The position numbers were made by a program, and so were the translations under genes. The notes under the pieces are model-generated. The model saw nothing but the letters and a program-made list of their open reading frames with translations, made no database searches and was not told the origin of the DNA. Below are positions 7,172-15,428 of a stretch of DNA of 27,805 nucleotides, in pieces. The DNA comes from Planctomycetota bacterium (GTDB taxonomy: Bacteria > Planctomycetota > PUPC01 > JABMSA01 > JAUWKK01): contig JAUWKK010000003.1 of the NCBI GenBank assembly GCA_030614245.1, positions 1 through 27,805 on the forward strand, given 5' to 3'. Every line of letters starts with the position of its first letter. Position 1 is the first letter of the stretch.

Positions 7172-8250
7172 TCCAGATGGTCCGGCACGTTGATGCCCTG
7201 CGGGCATATCTCCTGGCATTTGCCGCATCGAGTGCACCGAGACAGCATCGCATCCGCCCGCTCGATGAGACGCTGTGTGTTGCCGATGTCGACCTTGAGC
7301 ATAACCGCGTTGTAAGGTTTGAATACACTGCCGGGGACGATGCCTTCGGGGCAGACTGTCGTGCAGTAACGGCAGTCGCCGCATAGATATCGCTCGAACT
7401 CTTCGAGTCCATCCCCGAGCTCAGCCCGCAGCCTCTCGCCGACTGCGGTCTGGTAGCCGAAGTCGAGTTCCTCGGGCAGTGAATCGATGAGCGCGCAGTT
7501 GGCCTCGACTTCCTCGACGCTTCTCATCCCCGAGGCTGCCGTCGAAACGCCGGGGTCGCACAGGACATACTTGAAGGCCCCGAGAACCTGGCTGTCGGGA
7601 GCGAAGGCCTGTGCCAGCACCGGTGTGTGCTTTGCGAGCAGCCCTCCCGCCAGCGGCCCCATCAGCACGACGCCGCGCCCTTTCTCGCGTGCTTTTCGGA
7701 TAACATCGCGGTGGGGCTGAAGCAACAGGCTGTATTGCACGGTGTAGGGCTCGAACAGGCCTTCGTCGAGCATCTGCATGAGAAGCGCGGGCGTCGCGTG
7801 GCTGGTGACGCCGACGTGTCGAACGAGGCCCTCTTCTTTGGCCCTGACGACGCCTTCCAGCCACATGCCCTTCTTCTTCAACTCATCGTACTCTTCCGGG
7901 TAGTTCACGCTCCAGGCGTGGTAGAAGTCCAGGTGGTCGGTGCCCAGCCTGCCGAGCGATTCGCCGATCATTCGCCGCGCATCGTCTGCGGTCGGGAAGC
8001 CAGGGCCCCGGCCGCCGACGCGTGCCTTGGTCGAGACCATCACGTCCTTACGGCGCGTGCCCAGGCCCTTGCCGAGCCACACTTCGCTCTGGCCGCCGCA
8101 ATACCTGCTGCCGGTCTCGTAATAGTTTATGCCGAGCTCGACTGCCTTCTCGACGATCTCGATCGCGGTCTCCTCATCCGGGAACCTCATGCACCCCAGA
8201 CTGAGCCGCGACACCTTCTCGCCTGTCTCGCCGAATGTCGTGTATCGCAT
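7120..8250 (-). CDS. Aldo/keto reductase with two C-terminal 4Fe-4S clusters
   Basis: The ATG at 8250 has an AAGGAG site five to six bases upstream (376 aa). The (alpha/beta)8 reductase part holds SLGCMRFP, GINYYETGSRYCGGQSE, STKARV and FYHAW. These place the tetrad at Tyr, Lys and His as usual, while the first acid, normally Asp in FDTA, is Glu in YETG. The last 80 residues hold two ferredoxin-like motifs, CGDCRYCTTVCP and CTRCGKCQEICP, numbered about 290-300 and 339-349 from this start. This is the known Fe-S aldo/keto reductase subfamily, which is cytoplasmic. The substrate is unknown, but carbohydrate or other carbonyl metabolism fits the neighbours. Its 3' end is part of the module duplicated at 17776. 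Confidence 0.9.
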   Translation of the reverse strand: MRYTTFGETGEKVSRLSLGCMRFPDEETAIEIVEKAVELGINYYETGSRYCGGQSEVWLGKGLGTRRKDVMVSTKARVGGRGPGFPTADDARRMIGESLGRLGTDHLDFYHAWSVNYPEEYDELKKKGMWLEGVVRAKEEGLVRHVGVTSHATPALLMQMLDEGLFEPYTVQYSLLLQPHRDVIRKAREKGRGVVLMGPLAGGLLAKHTPVLAQAFAPDSQVLGAFKYVLCDPGVSTAASGMRSVEEVEANCALIDSLPEELDFGYQTAVGERLRAELGDGLEEFERYLCGDCRYCTTVCPEGIVPGSVFKPYNAVMLKVDIGNTQRLIERADAMLSRCTRCGKCQEICPQGINVPDHLERVKDTFAAMASESAQR

Positions 8251-8300
8251 CGATACTCCTTGCAATGCTTACCGTCTCAGCCGATTTTCGGCACTACTCC

Positions 8301-8382
8301 GCCCCTTTGGGGCTGTGATTTCACTCGTCAATCTTACCCACGGCGTTGCCGTGGGCTGTCTTACTACGCCCCTTTGGGGCTG
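8301..8382 (+). repeat. Two further hairpin-repeat copies (GCCCCTTTGGGGC and the CCCACGGC type)
   Basis: GCCCCTTTGGGGC appears at 8301-8313 and again at about 8369-8380. Between them at 8337-8355 is the same eight-base-stem hairpin with a GTT loop that separates units at 1050-1300. The second copy runs directly into the duplicated DUF2961 3' end. Confidence 0.75.
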
Positions 8383-8495
8383 CAAGCCTCCGTCTATTTC
8401 CGGCCGGGAGGCAGCAAGTAATAGTACGCAATAGCGCGATATCGTCCGCGGTGGCGATTGCCGTCACCGTGTTCCCACGTTAATCGCAGCGACTT
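8377..8495 (-). pseudogene. Second copy of the 3' end of a DUF2961 (GH172) gene
   Basis: These 119 bases repeat 8520-8638 with an offset of 143 bases and only two mismatches. They encode the last 32 residues and the stop of the DUF2961 protein (SLRLTWEHGDGN ... AIAYYYL), then the start of the hairpin repeat. The frame is kept. One mismatch is silent and one changes Ala to Pro near the end. Just upstream the two copies differ, but both read as related protein (GTFKKS here against YPFRKS in the full gene). This looks like the tail of a close paralogue rather than a simple tandem copy. Confidence 0.7.
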
Positions 8496-8536
8496 CTTGA
8501 ACGTGCCACCCTGCCTGCGGGGCTGCAAGCCTCCGT

Positions 8537-10099
8537 CTATTTCCGGCCGGGAGCCAGCAAGTAATAGTACGCAATAGCGCGATATCGTCCTCGGTGGCGA
8601 TTGCCGTCACCGTGTTCCCACGTTAATCGCAGCGACTTGCGGAAGGGATAGGCGGCCGGGAGATGGAAGCGATAGCAGCATCCCGTGTCGGTTCTCTGGC
8701 CGCGCTTCGAGGCCGGGCTGAAGGGGACCCGCACTCCGTGCATCGGCAGCGCCTGAAGGTCGCCCAGGCCCCAGGCGAACGAGAAGAAGTCTTCCGTTCC
8801 CGTGCCGACTATCGAAGGCTTCGTCTCTCCGTCGATGAACCAACTGTCGTCACTCTCCACGTCTCCAGGTTGATCTACGACCACGCCGGCCACGTGTCCG
8901 GCGCCGCGAGCATCAAGAACCACGATATTCTTCCCCTGCGGCTGGTCGGAAACATCGCAGCGGCGAGCATGAAAGAGACAGTCGTCAGCCAGCGGGGGGC
9001 GTGTGCTCCAGCGAAACCGCGCAGCGATCTCAACGGCGCCTTCAATGGCGCCGGCTGAACGTACGGATATCCTGGCGCGTTGACGAAACGGCATAGGCAG
9101 ACGGCAATAGTATTCCCGATCCGTGCACCCCAGACAAAGTCCTCGGACATTGATGGAGTAATCCGGCGCGGCGAAGAAGGCGCCGAGGGGCGCCGATACC
9201 TGGGGCTGTTGCTCTTCGTCCCAGGTCATGTCCAGCCATAGCGTTTCGGCCAGGCGGCGGCGCGTTGCAGCCGAATCGTCGCCGGGCTTGATCCGCAGAC
9301 GAATCTCCCGCAACGTTCCGGCCCCTGCATGGTCCAGCAGTACGGCGGTTTTCTCTTTGCCGAGGACAACACTGGCAGCGTGGCTCTTGCCGGCTTTTTT
9401 CTCGGCCGGGGGCCACGGCGCCTTGCCCGCGTTTTGCCACATTGACTGCACGCCGGCCAGGGCCCGTTGCTCTCGTTGATCGAGCTTCCAGATGAACGTC
9501 TTAACGGGCACCTCGGGCGGGCAAATACGATACGCCATTTGATAGAAAAACAGGAGATACCGGCGGCCGTCCCAGGTGCGCCAGCCGTACTTCTCGTCGG
9601 GGTCCCGCGGTATGACGACGACCTTGCACGACTTGCGAAATCCGATCGGCACGTACGAGTAGCTGGCTTGCCGGTCGGCGAACCCACATCGTCCCACCAG
9701 CGGCGCGACAAACGGTTTGCGCTTACCGGTGAAGAAGTCGTTCATATCCATGTGGATGACGGGCTTTTCTTGATCGTCGATGTAAATCAGCAGATCGAAG
9801 TTGGCATCGTCCGGTCGCCCTTTGCGATATATGCAGTGGAACCGGTCGATGCAGCCCGCCCCCTGGACGTCCAGCAGCACGTAACGCCTGCCGGGCTCCT
9901 CACGAACGAAGTTTCCGTAATCCCTGGACGAACCGACGAGACCCGTGCTGGCCCGATAGGTTCGCCACGGTTTTACGCTTGAGACCGAAGCGGTATCCAG
10001 CAGTTCCCCCAATGAACCGACGGGTGCAGGCGGTTGACCCCATGCGGCATTGTAGATGATGATGACTGCAAGTGCGGCGGCCGCGAAGCGGATTGGCAT
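8537..10099 (-). CDS. Secreted DUF2961 protein (glycoside hydrolase family 172 type)
   Basis: I take the ATG at 10099 (520 aa), which starts a signal peptide MPIRFAAAALAVIIIYNAAWG. An ATG at 10135 is an alternative that lengthens the basic N-region, and the open frame beyond that is not protein-like. Family signs are LLDVQGAGCIDRFHCIY and DMNDFFTGKRKPFVAPLVG in the N-terminal half, and IVGTGTEDFF (Glu436) and RYRAIAYYYL near the end. Characterised GH172 enzymes act on D-arabinofuranosides or fructofuranosides and use glutamates. The gene follows the pectate-lyase-like gene by about 55 bases, so both probably belong to one polysaccharide-use operon, with export from the cytoplasm. Confidence 0.85.
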   Translation of the reverse strand: MPIRFAAAALAVIIIYNAAWGQPPAPVGSLGELLDTASVSSVKPWRTYRASTGLVGSSRDYGNFVREEPGRRYVLLDVQGAGCIDRFHCIYRKGRPDDANFDLLIYIDDQEKPVIHMDMNDFFTGKRKPFVAPLVGRCGFADRQASYSYVPIGFRKSCKVVVIPRDPDEKYGWRTWDGRRYLLFFYQMAYRICPPEVPVKTFIWKLDQREQRALAGVQSMWQNAGKAPWPPAEKKAGKSHAASVVLGKEKTAVLLDHAGAGTLREIRLRIKPGDDSAATRRRLAETLWLDMTWDEEQQPQVSAPLGAFFAAPDYSINVRGLCLGCTDREYYCRLPMPFRQRARISVRSAGAIEGAVEIAARFRWSTRPPLADDCLFHARRCDVSDQPQGKNIVVLDARGAGHVAGVVVDQPGDVESDDSWFIDGETKPSIVGTGTEDFFSFAWGLGDLQALPMHGVRVPFSPASKRGQRTDTGCCYRFHLPAAYPFRKSLRLTWEHGDGNRHRGRYRAIAYYYLLAPGRK

Positions 10100-10154
10100 G
10101 ATCTTGTGATAGCCTCCGGGAGTTTTTCGTGACATCTTGCTGGGCATGGTAGGG

Positions 10155-12074
10155 CTATTTCTTCTTAATCGGCACGTCGAAGTGATTCTCCATCTCATGA
10201 GTGGCCATGCCCCACTCGCCGAGCGCGTCCCAGGAGTCGAGGTGGGTGGCCCAGGCGGCGGTCTCGAGGCCTCGCCCGCCGGGGGCGGCGGCATCAGCGG
10301 AGATTTTGCCCTGCGCCAGCATCGTGTCATAGACCAGTTGCCATTGGTACCATGCGGCGCTGCTGCCGAACGCTTGGCCCCATTTGGTGATCTGCTTCCC
10401 ATCCACCAGCGTCCCGCCGTGCCAACGGCCCTTTTGTCCGATCAGCCCGCCGGGGTCGGTAATCGCAAGAATGCCTTTCTTCTCCGGGTTGGCTGCCAGC
10501 TTGACGTTCCGCTTGTCGAGTGCCCGCTTGGCCGCATCGACGCGCGCCTGCACGTACTGGTCTGAAGTATACTTCGTTGGGTTGGTGTAGTACTTCAGCA
10601 GGCCTTTGTGCCCGCCGCGCTTGTGCTCCAGCAGCGCCCGGTGAACCTGCGACATCGAATTGCCGCGCGAGTTATGATTCAGCCCCGCGATGCGGTCGAA
10701 GGGTATCTTGCCCCCGGAGCGGGCAACCTCCGCCCAGTCGGCGAGATACCCGATCTTGCCCGGACGCGACCTGGCATCGGTCTCGGACGAGTGGATCTTG
10801 TTTCCGTACTTCCGCTTCATTTGAGCCGTAACCGGATACCAGGGGATGATCTTGAAGTAGAGGCATCGTCCCCAGTTCGAGCCATCGGGCAGCCCGCCGT
10901 CGGGCCAACCCGGCCGGTAGTACTGTCTGCCCCACATGGGGTGCGCGTATGCCTTGGACATGGCTTCCCACGCCTCGAGCTGCCAGGGCTCCATCTCCTT
11001 CTGACGAACTGCCTCGTGCCAGGCGTAGGCCTTGCGCAGCAGGTCCATGTGCGCTTCGTCACCGTCCATGAGGTATAGCCAAGTCAACAGCGGGCCGACC
11101 CCGCGTGTCAGCGACGAGGGATTAATCACTTCGATCTCGTACTGCCGCGCCCGCGCCGGCCTGCCGTTATCGTGGTACTGCGCGCACCAGCCGACGACGT
11201 TGCCTTCGCCCATCTTCGCCTTGACGATGAAATCGCCCAGTTTGTGCAAATTGGCGATATACTTCTTGTCTCCGGGCATGCGGTACATCATGACCATCAT
11301 TTGAAACGACGAGTTGGTGGGGTTATCGTTGAAGGAGATGCCGTGCACGATGCCGCTATGTCCGGATCCTCGGCCACTGAACGACCATTGGTCCCCCCAG
11401 CCGCCGCCAGGACGCTGCAATGAAAGCAAGAGGTCGGCGCAGCGCTTTGCCGAATCGAAGTACTTCTTATCGCCTGTCAACTTGTGCGCGTACAGCATGA
11501 TCCAGAATGGCTGGTCGTTGAAGCCATCCTGAATGCGGACAAAGTTTTCCCCCAAAGTTCCCCAGGGCCAGTGGCCTTTGGGCCATTGCGCTTTGAGAAT
11601 CAAGTTCGCACGGGCCAGTCCCGCATCGAGGTACTTCTTGTCTCCGAATATTTCGTAGGCCCTGAAGAAGGCCACGGCACCGCACCTTAGCTTGTTGGTG
11701 TCTCTCCCTGAGTAAGCCGGCGGAAGGTCCTTTGCCTGCCCGTCGAGCCACTTGTGGATGTCGGCCTCGCACTGCTTGACCAACTTCATGTCGATCTTCT
11801 TCAGCAGGCTATCGAGTTCCTTCTGCTTCGCCTGCCTCTGCTTTGCCGTCAGTTCACCGTAGTGAACAGTCTCGCCGCCGAAGAGACTAGTCCGTTCTGC
11901 CAGCGACAGGCCTTCGTCGGTTAAGGCCTCATAAGACAGATCCTTGTAATGGCCGATCTCCTTGTCGAAGACCAATGGCCCGGCCTCAGCGGACATGGGT
12001 ACCGCCCATACGCCAAGACCTGCAACGATGCAGGCCGTCAATACGATACTCTCTACTCTCGCAAACTTAACCAT
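10155..12074 (-). CDS. Secreted pectate-lyase-like protein (PL10-type alpha/alpha toroid)
   Basis: The ATG at 12074 has GGAGGA six bases upstream and begins a signal peptide (MVKFARVESIVLTACIVAG, ending AEA), giving 639 aa; the open frame upstream is ignored. Residues 130-270 show repeated helix pairs with GDKKYLDAGLARA and GDKKYFDSAKRCA, then LQRPGGGWGDQW (about 219-230) and GISFNDNPTN (about 245-254). The GGW and FNDN motifs are typical of pectic acid lyases of family PL10 (Pec_lyase). The C-terminal 300 residues are less familiar. These enzymes cleave polygalacturonate by beta-elimination outside the cytoplasm. The true substrate may be another uronate polymer. It is the first gene of a two-gene unit with the DUF2961 protein. 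Confidence 0.75.
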   Translation of the reverse strand: MVKFARVESIVLTACIVAGLGVWAVPMSAEAGPLVFDKEIGHYKDLSYEALTDEGLSLAERTSLFGGETVHYGELTAKQRQAKQKELDSLLKKIDMKLVKQCEADIHKWLDGQAKDLPPAYSGRDTNKLRCGAVAFFRAYEIFGDKKYLDAGLARANLILKAQWPKGHWPWGTLGENFVRIQDGFNDQPFWIMLYAHKLTGDKKYFDSAKRCADLLLSLQRPGGGWGDQWSFSGRGSGHSGIVHGISFNDNPTNSSFQMMVMMYRMPGDKKYIANLHKLGDFIVKAKMGEGNVVGWCAQYHDNGRPARARQYEIEVINPSSLTRGVGPLLTWLYLMDGDEAHMDLLRKAYAWHEAVRQKEMEPWQLEAWEAMSKAYAHPMWGRQYYRPGWPDGGLPDGSNWGRCLYFKIIPWYPVTAQMKRKYGNKIHSSETDARSRPGKIGYLADWAEVARSGGKIPFDRIAGLNHNSRGNSMSQVHRALLEHKRGGHKGLLKYYTNPTKYTSDQYVQARVDAAKRALDKRNVKLAANPEKKGILAITDPGGLIGQKGRWHGGTLVDGKQITKWGQAFGSSAAWYQWQLVYDTMLAQGKISADAAAPGGRGLETAAWATHLDSWDALGEWGMATHEMENHFDVPIKKK

Positions 12075-12349
12075 CCTACATCCTCCAAAACGCTGCGCGC
12101 CGTGTCGGGTTGACCGGCACTTCCCATCCAAGACCAGGCCGCCCCCAGTGGGCAGCCTTGCGTATATCATTATGGTCATGCTCCGCCCGATTGCAAGCGT
12201 GTTAAGCGGCATCGTCGCGGTGCTACATTTTCTTACAATAGCCGTGCCGCATGAAATTGTCTTGCTTTTAGGGGGTCACTACGGTACATCCCCACACTAC
12301 ACGTAATCGCGAAGCAGAGCGCCAGGCTCGGCGCACGCAGGAATAATAT
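12075..12349. other. Divergent intergenic region
   Basis: About 275 bases separate the leftward pectate-lyase-like gene and the rightward UroD-family gene, so promoters for both must lie here. I see the ribosome sites (GGAGGA at 12081-12086 on the - strand and AGGA about nine bases before 12350 on the + strand) but no clear promoter or operator. Confidence 0.4.
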
Positions 12350-13402
12350 ATGCTGTCCAAGTCGGAGATGAAAGCATGCCTGGCGGGGGAGCCTACCCCC
12401 ATCGTGCCGGCAGTACTTTTTTCGTTTGACGGAAAGTTCACGGAAAGATACGAGGCCGAGGTCAGCCGCATGCATGAGATGTACGAGAATGACTTCGTCA
12501 CATGCCGCCCAACACTCGAGAAACGCGCGCCCGACCCTGAACTGGAGCCCGGCGAATTCACTGACGACTGGGGTTCCCTGTTTTGTGCGGCACCCGATGG
12601 CGTCGGCTCGCATCCGACGCGCCCGATCGTCAGTTCTGTCGAGCAATGGGAAGACTACCTTGCCAACAAGATACCCCTTCTTGTGCCTGAGACACCGGCA
12701 ACCGATATCACAAGCACGGTCGCGGCGAACCCCGACCGCTACGTGGTGGCGCGGTTCTGGCGGACGTTTTATGAGCGAATGTACATGCTTATCGGGTTCG
12801 AGAATCTCATGATTGAGATTGCCACCGGCGGCGACTTGTTCATGCGAATGCTGAAGGAACTGCGCGATTTCACAATCAAAGGCATCGAGTTGATTGCCGG
12901 CACCGGTGCCGACGCCGTCTTCCTCGCGGACGACTGGGGAACGCAGCGCCGTCTTCAGATATCCCCCACTATGTGGCGAAAGTACTTCCGGCCAGGTTAC
13001 GCCGCCATGATCGACACCGCTCACGCCAGAGGGCTCGACGTGTGGATGCACTCCTGCGGCCACATCACGGATGTGATCCCGGACTGGATCGACATTGGGC
13101 TGGATGTGATCGCTCACCTCCAGGCGGCTGCACTCGACCTCCCGGCCATTGCGGAAGCGTACCGCGGCCGGATAACCTTCTTCGGCGGCATCGACGTCCA
13201 GTTCAATCTCGTGAATGGCACCCGTGAGTCCATTCGCGAGGAAGTGCGGGCGCTAATGGATAACTTCCACGCCCACGAGGGGAAGTATATCGCTGCACCA
13301 TGCAACACCATTATGCCCGAAACACCAGTCGAAAACGTCTGGACACTCTTTGATGCAATCCGAGAGTTTGGAACGCTAACCCCGCCGCTTCGACAGCGGT
13401 AA
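12350..13402 (+). CDS. Uroporphyrinogen decarboxylase (URO-D) family protein, probable cobalamin methyltransferase type
   Basis: The 350-aa protein starts at ATG 12350 with AGGA nine bases upstream. It shows the URO-D fold signs FLADDWGTQ (192-199), SPTMWRKYFRPGY (205-217), and WMHSCGHITDVIPDWIDIGLDV (start at 232), with FFGGIDVQ near 277. His234-x-Cys236 plus Cys318 in APCNTIMPETPVENV form the H-x-C...C zinc pattern of MtaA/CmuA methyl-transferring relatives rather than heme-making HemE. Such enzymes move methyl groups between a corrinoid protein and an acceptor thiol. No corrinoid protein is in the window, but a B12-activation domain protein lies at 16936-17628. A catabolic demethylation role fits breakdown of methylated plant or algal compounds, but the substrate is unknown. 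Confidence 0.85.
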   Translation: MLSKSEMKACLAGEPTPIVPAVLFSFDGKFTERYEAEVSRMHEMYENDFVTCRPTLEKRAPDPELEPGEFTDDWGSLFCAAPDGVGSHPTRPIVSSVEQWEDYLANKIPLLVPETPATDITSTVAANPDRYVVARFWRTFYERMYMLIGFENLMIEIATGGDLFMRMLKELRDFTIKGIELIAGTGADAVFLADDWGTQRRLQISPTMWRKYFRPGYAAMIDTAHARGLDVWMHSCGHITDVIPDWIDIGLDVIAHLQAAALDLPAIAEAYRGRITFFGGIDVQFNLVNGTRESIREEVRALMDNFHAHEGKYIAAPCNTIMPETPVENVWTLFDAIREFGTLTPPLRQR

Positions 13403-13728
13403 ATGACTATGGACACAAGACTTAAGCCACAGGCATTTGCAGGATGAGTCTCCTGCTCTGCGCGGATTGTGCGCAGCTGCAGCCCACCGCTCCTCTGGAG
13501 TTTTCGGCGTGGCTGAACACATACGCAAATCGAGCCCTCGAACTTCAACGGACAACTTTCACACCCATCGAACTTTCACCCGCGCATTTCGTTAGGAATC
13601 GTGGATGTAAGACGTCAGCCGTCCGGGCCGGACATTCCGACGCACGTCAGCACCCGCCCGCCGCCCACCAGCAGCCCGCGCCCGTTTGCACAACGATAGG
13701 CCACCGCCATGCCCGACAGGAGGCAGAC
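13403..13728. other. Intergenic region without a recognised feature
   Basis: About 325 bases lie between the UroD-family gene and the squalene-cyclase-repeat gene. A frame is open through most of it in phase with the next gene, but its translation (Cys-, His- and Gln-rich) is not protein-like. The AGGAGG before 13729 marks the likely real start. No promoter or hairpin stands out. Confidence 0.5.
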
Positions 13729-14304
13729 ATGTCCACCATGCGCCTTGAAAACGACTTTGCACAGGACCTCGTTCATCGTTCTCCGTCGTGGTTCGCTTCG
13801 CTTGCCGTCCACGCCTGCCTCATACTCATACTGGTGCAGATTCCATTCGCAAGTGCCCTGCCGCCCGAACTGCCGCCCGTAAAGATCGATATGGCGCTCC
13901 AGATGCCGGCCAAGATCGAAGAGCCGCTAACGGACGAGCGCCAGTTGGTATTCGACGAACCGACACCGATTCCGTCCGACCTTGACATCGATAAGCCCGG
14001 CGATGATTTTGCCATTGATGACCCTCTCTCAAAGGAACCGCCGGGCATTCCGGAGGCGCCCGATGATAGCAATCGTCTCGAGCAGCCGGATCTTGCAAGA
14101 ATAGCCATCGGCACGAACGGGCCGCCGAAGAACTACACTCTCATTGTGGGGGGGCGTCCCAGTCGTGGCTCTCAAGAGGGCCCAAAAGGTCGGAGCCGCA
14201 ACCAGGGTGACCCCTACATCGGCCTGGCGCTGAGCTGGCTCGCGCGGCACCAGGAACCCGACGGCCGCTGGGATTCGAAGAAGTGGGGCGCGCGCGGCAA
14301 TTAA
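13729..14304 (+). pseudogene. Membrane-anchored squalene-cyclase-repeat protein, 5' part before an in-frame stop
   Basis: ATG 13729 follows AGGAGG with good spacing. Residues 1-19 are cytoplasmic, and residues 20-42 (SWFASLAVHACLILILVQI) form one membrane anchor of the kind seen in TonB-like proteins. A Pro/Asp/Glu-rich linker follows to about residue 140. From about 165 the first prenyltransferase/squalene-oxidase repeat appears (IGLALSWLARHQEPDGRW). The frame then meets TAA at 14302-14304 (codon 192), inside the motif GARGN-stop-DVGCTALALEAF. Relatives usually have Tyr or another residue there, and the same frame continues with clear homology to 15144. This is a single-base nonsense change or a sequencing error. 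Confidence 0.75.
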
Positions 14305-15144
14305 GACGTCGGCTGCACGGCTCTCGCCCTTGAGGCGTTCCTCGCCGGGGGCTACACCCACAATGAGGGCAAGTACTCCCGTAACGTCGTTATGGCTCTA
14401 CAGTGGCTGCGCAAGCAGCAGGATAAGCACGGCGGGAACGGCAATTTCGGGTGCCCGCGCTTCTACGGGCAGGGTATCGCCACCATGGCCTGCGCCGACG
14501 CCTATGGAATGACCGGAACGCCCTGGGTTAGCCGAATCGCACAGAAGGGCCTTGATTTCATCGTCGAGACGCAGCCCGATAACGGCGGCTTCGATTACCT
14601 CGGAGCGCGCAACGCTCACAACGACACGTCGATCACAGGCTGGCAGATAATGGCCATCAAGACCTGCTATATAGTCGGCCTCGACGTGCCCGCAAACGCG
14701 ATCGAGAAGTCGAAGAGATACCTGCGCGAATCAATCAATCCCGACGGCACCACCGGCTATCGCGGCACCGAAAGCGCCAACGCGGCCATGACATCCGTCG
14801 GCTTGCTCTGCCGCGTCGTACTCGGCTGGGACAAGTCTCACCCCGACTGCAAACGCGCCGCAAAGTGGCTCATCAGGAAGCGCCCCGATACCGGCGATTT
14901 GTACTACTGCTACTACTCAGCCCTTGCATTCCAGCAGAGGGGCGGCTCGCAGTGGAACAGATGGTGGAAGCAAGTGGAACCGAAGATCAGGGATGCCCAG
15001 GTGAAGAGCGCCGACATGAACGTGCATGGCTCGTGGAACCCGACGACCAAGTGGGGCACGCATGCCGGGCGGGTCTATACCACGGCGATGTCCGCGCTCG
15101 TGCTGTCGACCCCGAACAGGTTCACGATGCTGTCGCGCCAATAG
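14305..15144 (+). pseudogene. Squalene-cyclase-repeat protein, 3' part after the in-frame stop
   Basis: This continues the 13729 gene in the same frame. The first internal ATG is at 14392. The protein has alpha/alpha repeats: VGCTALALEAFLAGG, NVVMALQWLRKQQDKHG, GIATMACADAYGMTG, GLDFIVETQPDNGGFDY, SITGWQIMAIKTC and AAMTSVGLLCRVVLGW. Each is a helix pair ending in a Q-x-x-x-G-x-(W/F)-type turn, as in the terpene-cyclase toroid. These planctomycete-type proteins lack the cyclase DxDD motif, and none is seen here, so a catalytic cyclase is unlikely. The whole gene would encode about 471 residues. It faces the sulfatase gene tail to tail. Confidence 0.75.
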
Positions 15145-15428
15145 TTCAAAGCAGGCGGACCATTTGGTGCCTGGCAGAAACGCCTAACCGTGTCATGCTG
15201 ATATCTGAGCGAAGCATCTTTCATAACGTGGGGCAGGCTTTTAGCCTGCCAATTCATGCATTTGCAGCCTGGAAAGGCTGCACCACATGCCTTCGCTCCC
15301 TCCGCAGGCAGGCAGGCAGAATGACATGAAAAGAGCATTCCGCTCGCATAGCATGTTCAGTATCTCCCGCTCCTGTTAGTAAGCTTTCAGCCCGGCGCGT
15401 GCCGAGCACTGTTGAGTGCTCCTTGCAC
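15145..15428. other. Convergent intergenic region with two hairpins
   Basis: It lies between two convergent genes. Perfect seven-base-stem hairpins occur at 15232-15250 (GGCAGGC/GCCTGCC, loop TTTTA) and 15264-15281 (GCAGCCT/AGGCTGC, loop GGAA). They sit 13 bases apart, like a paired repeat element, and could help end transcription from both sides, although no long T-run follows. Confidence 0.55.

Noticed and set aside
12233..13117. A 294-codon open frame on the - strand opposite the UroD-family gene
   Set aside because: It is the antisense shadow of a well-supported gene and has no motifs.
15232..15281. Two hairpins as a strict rho-independent terminator
   Set aside because: The stems are perfect, but no run of T follows either hairpin in the right place, so I list them as repeats.
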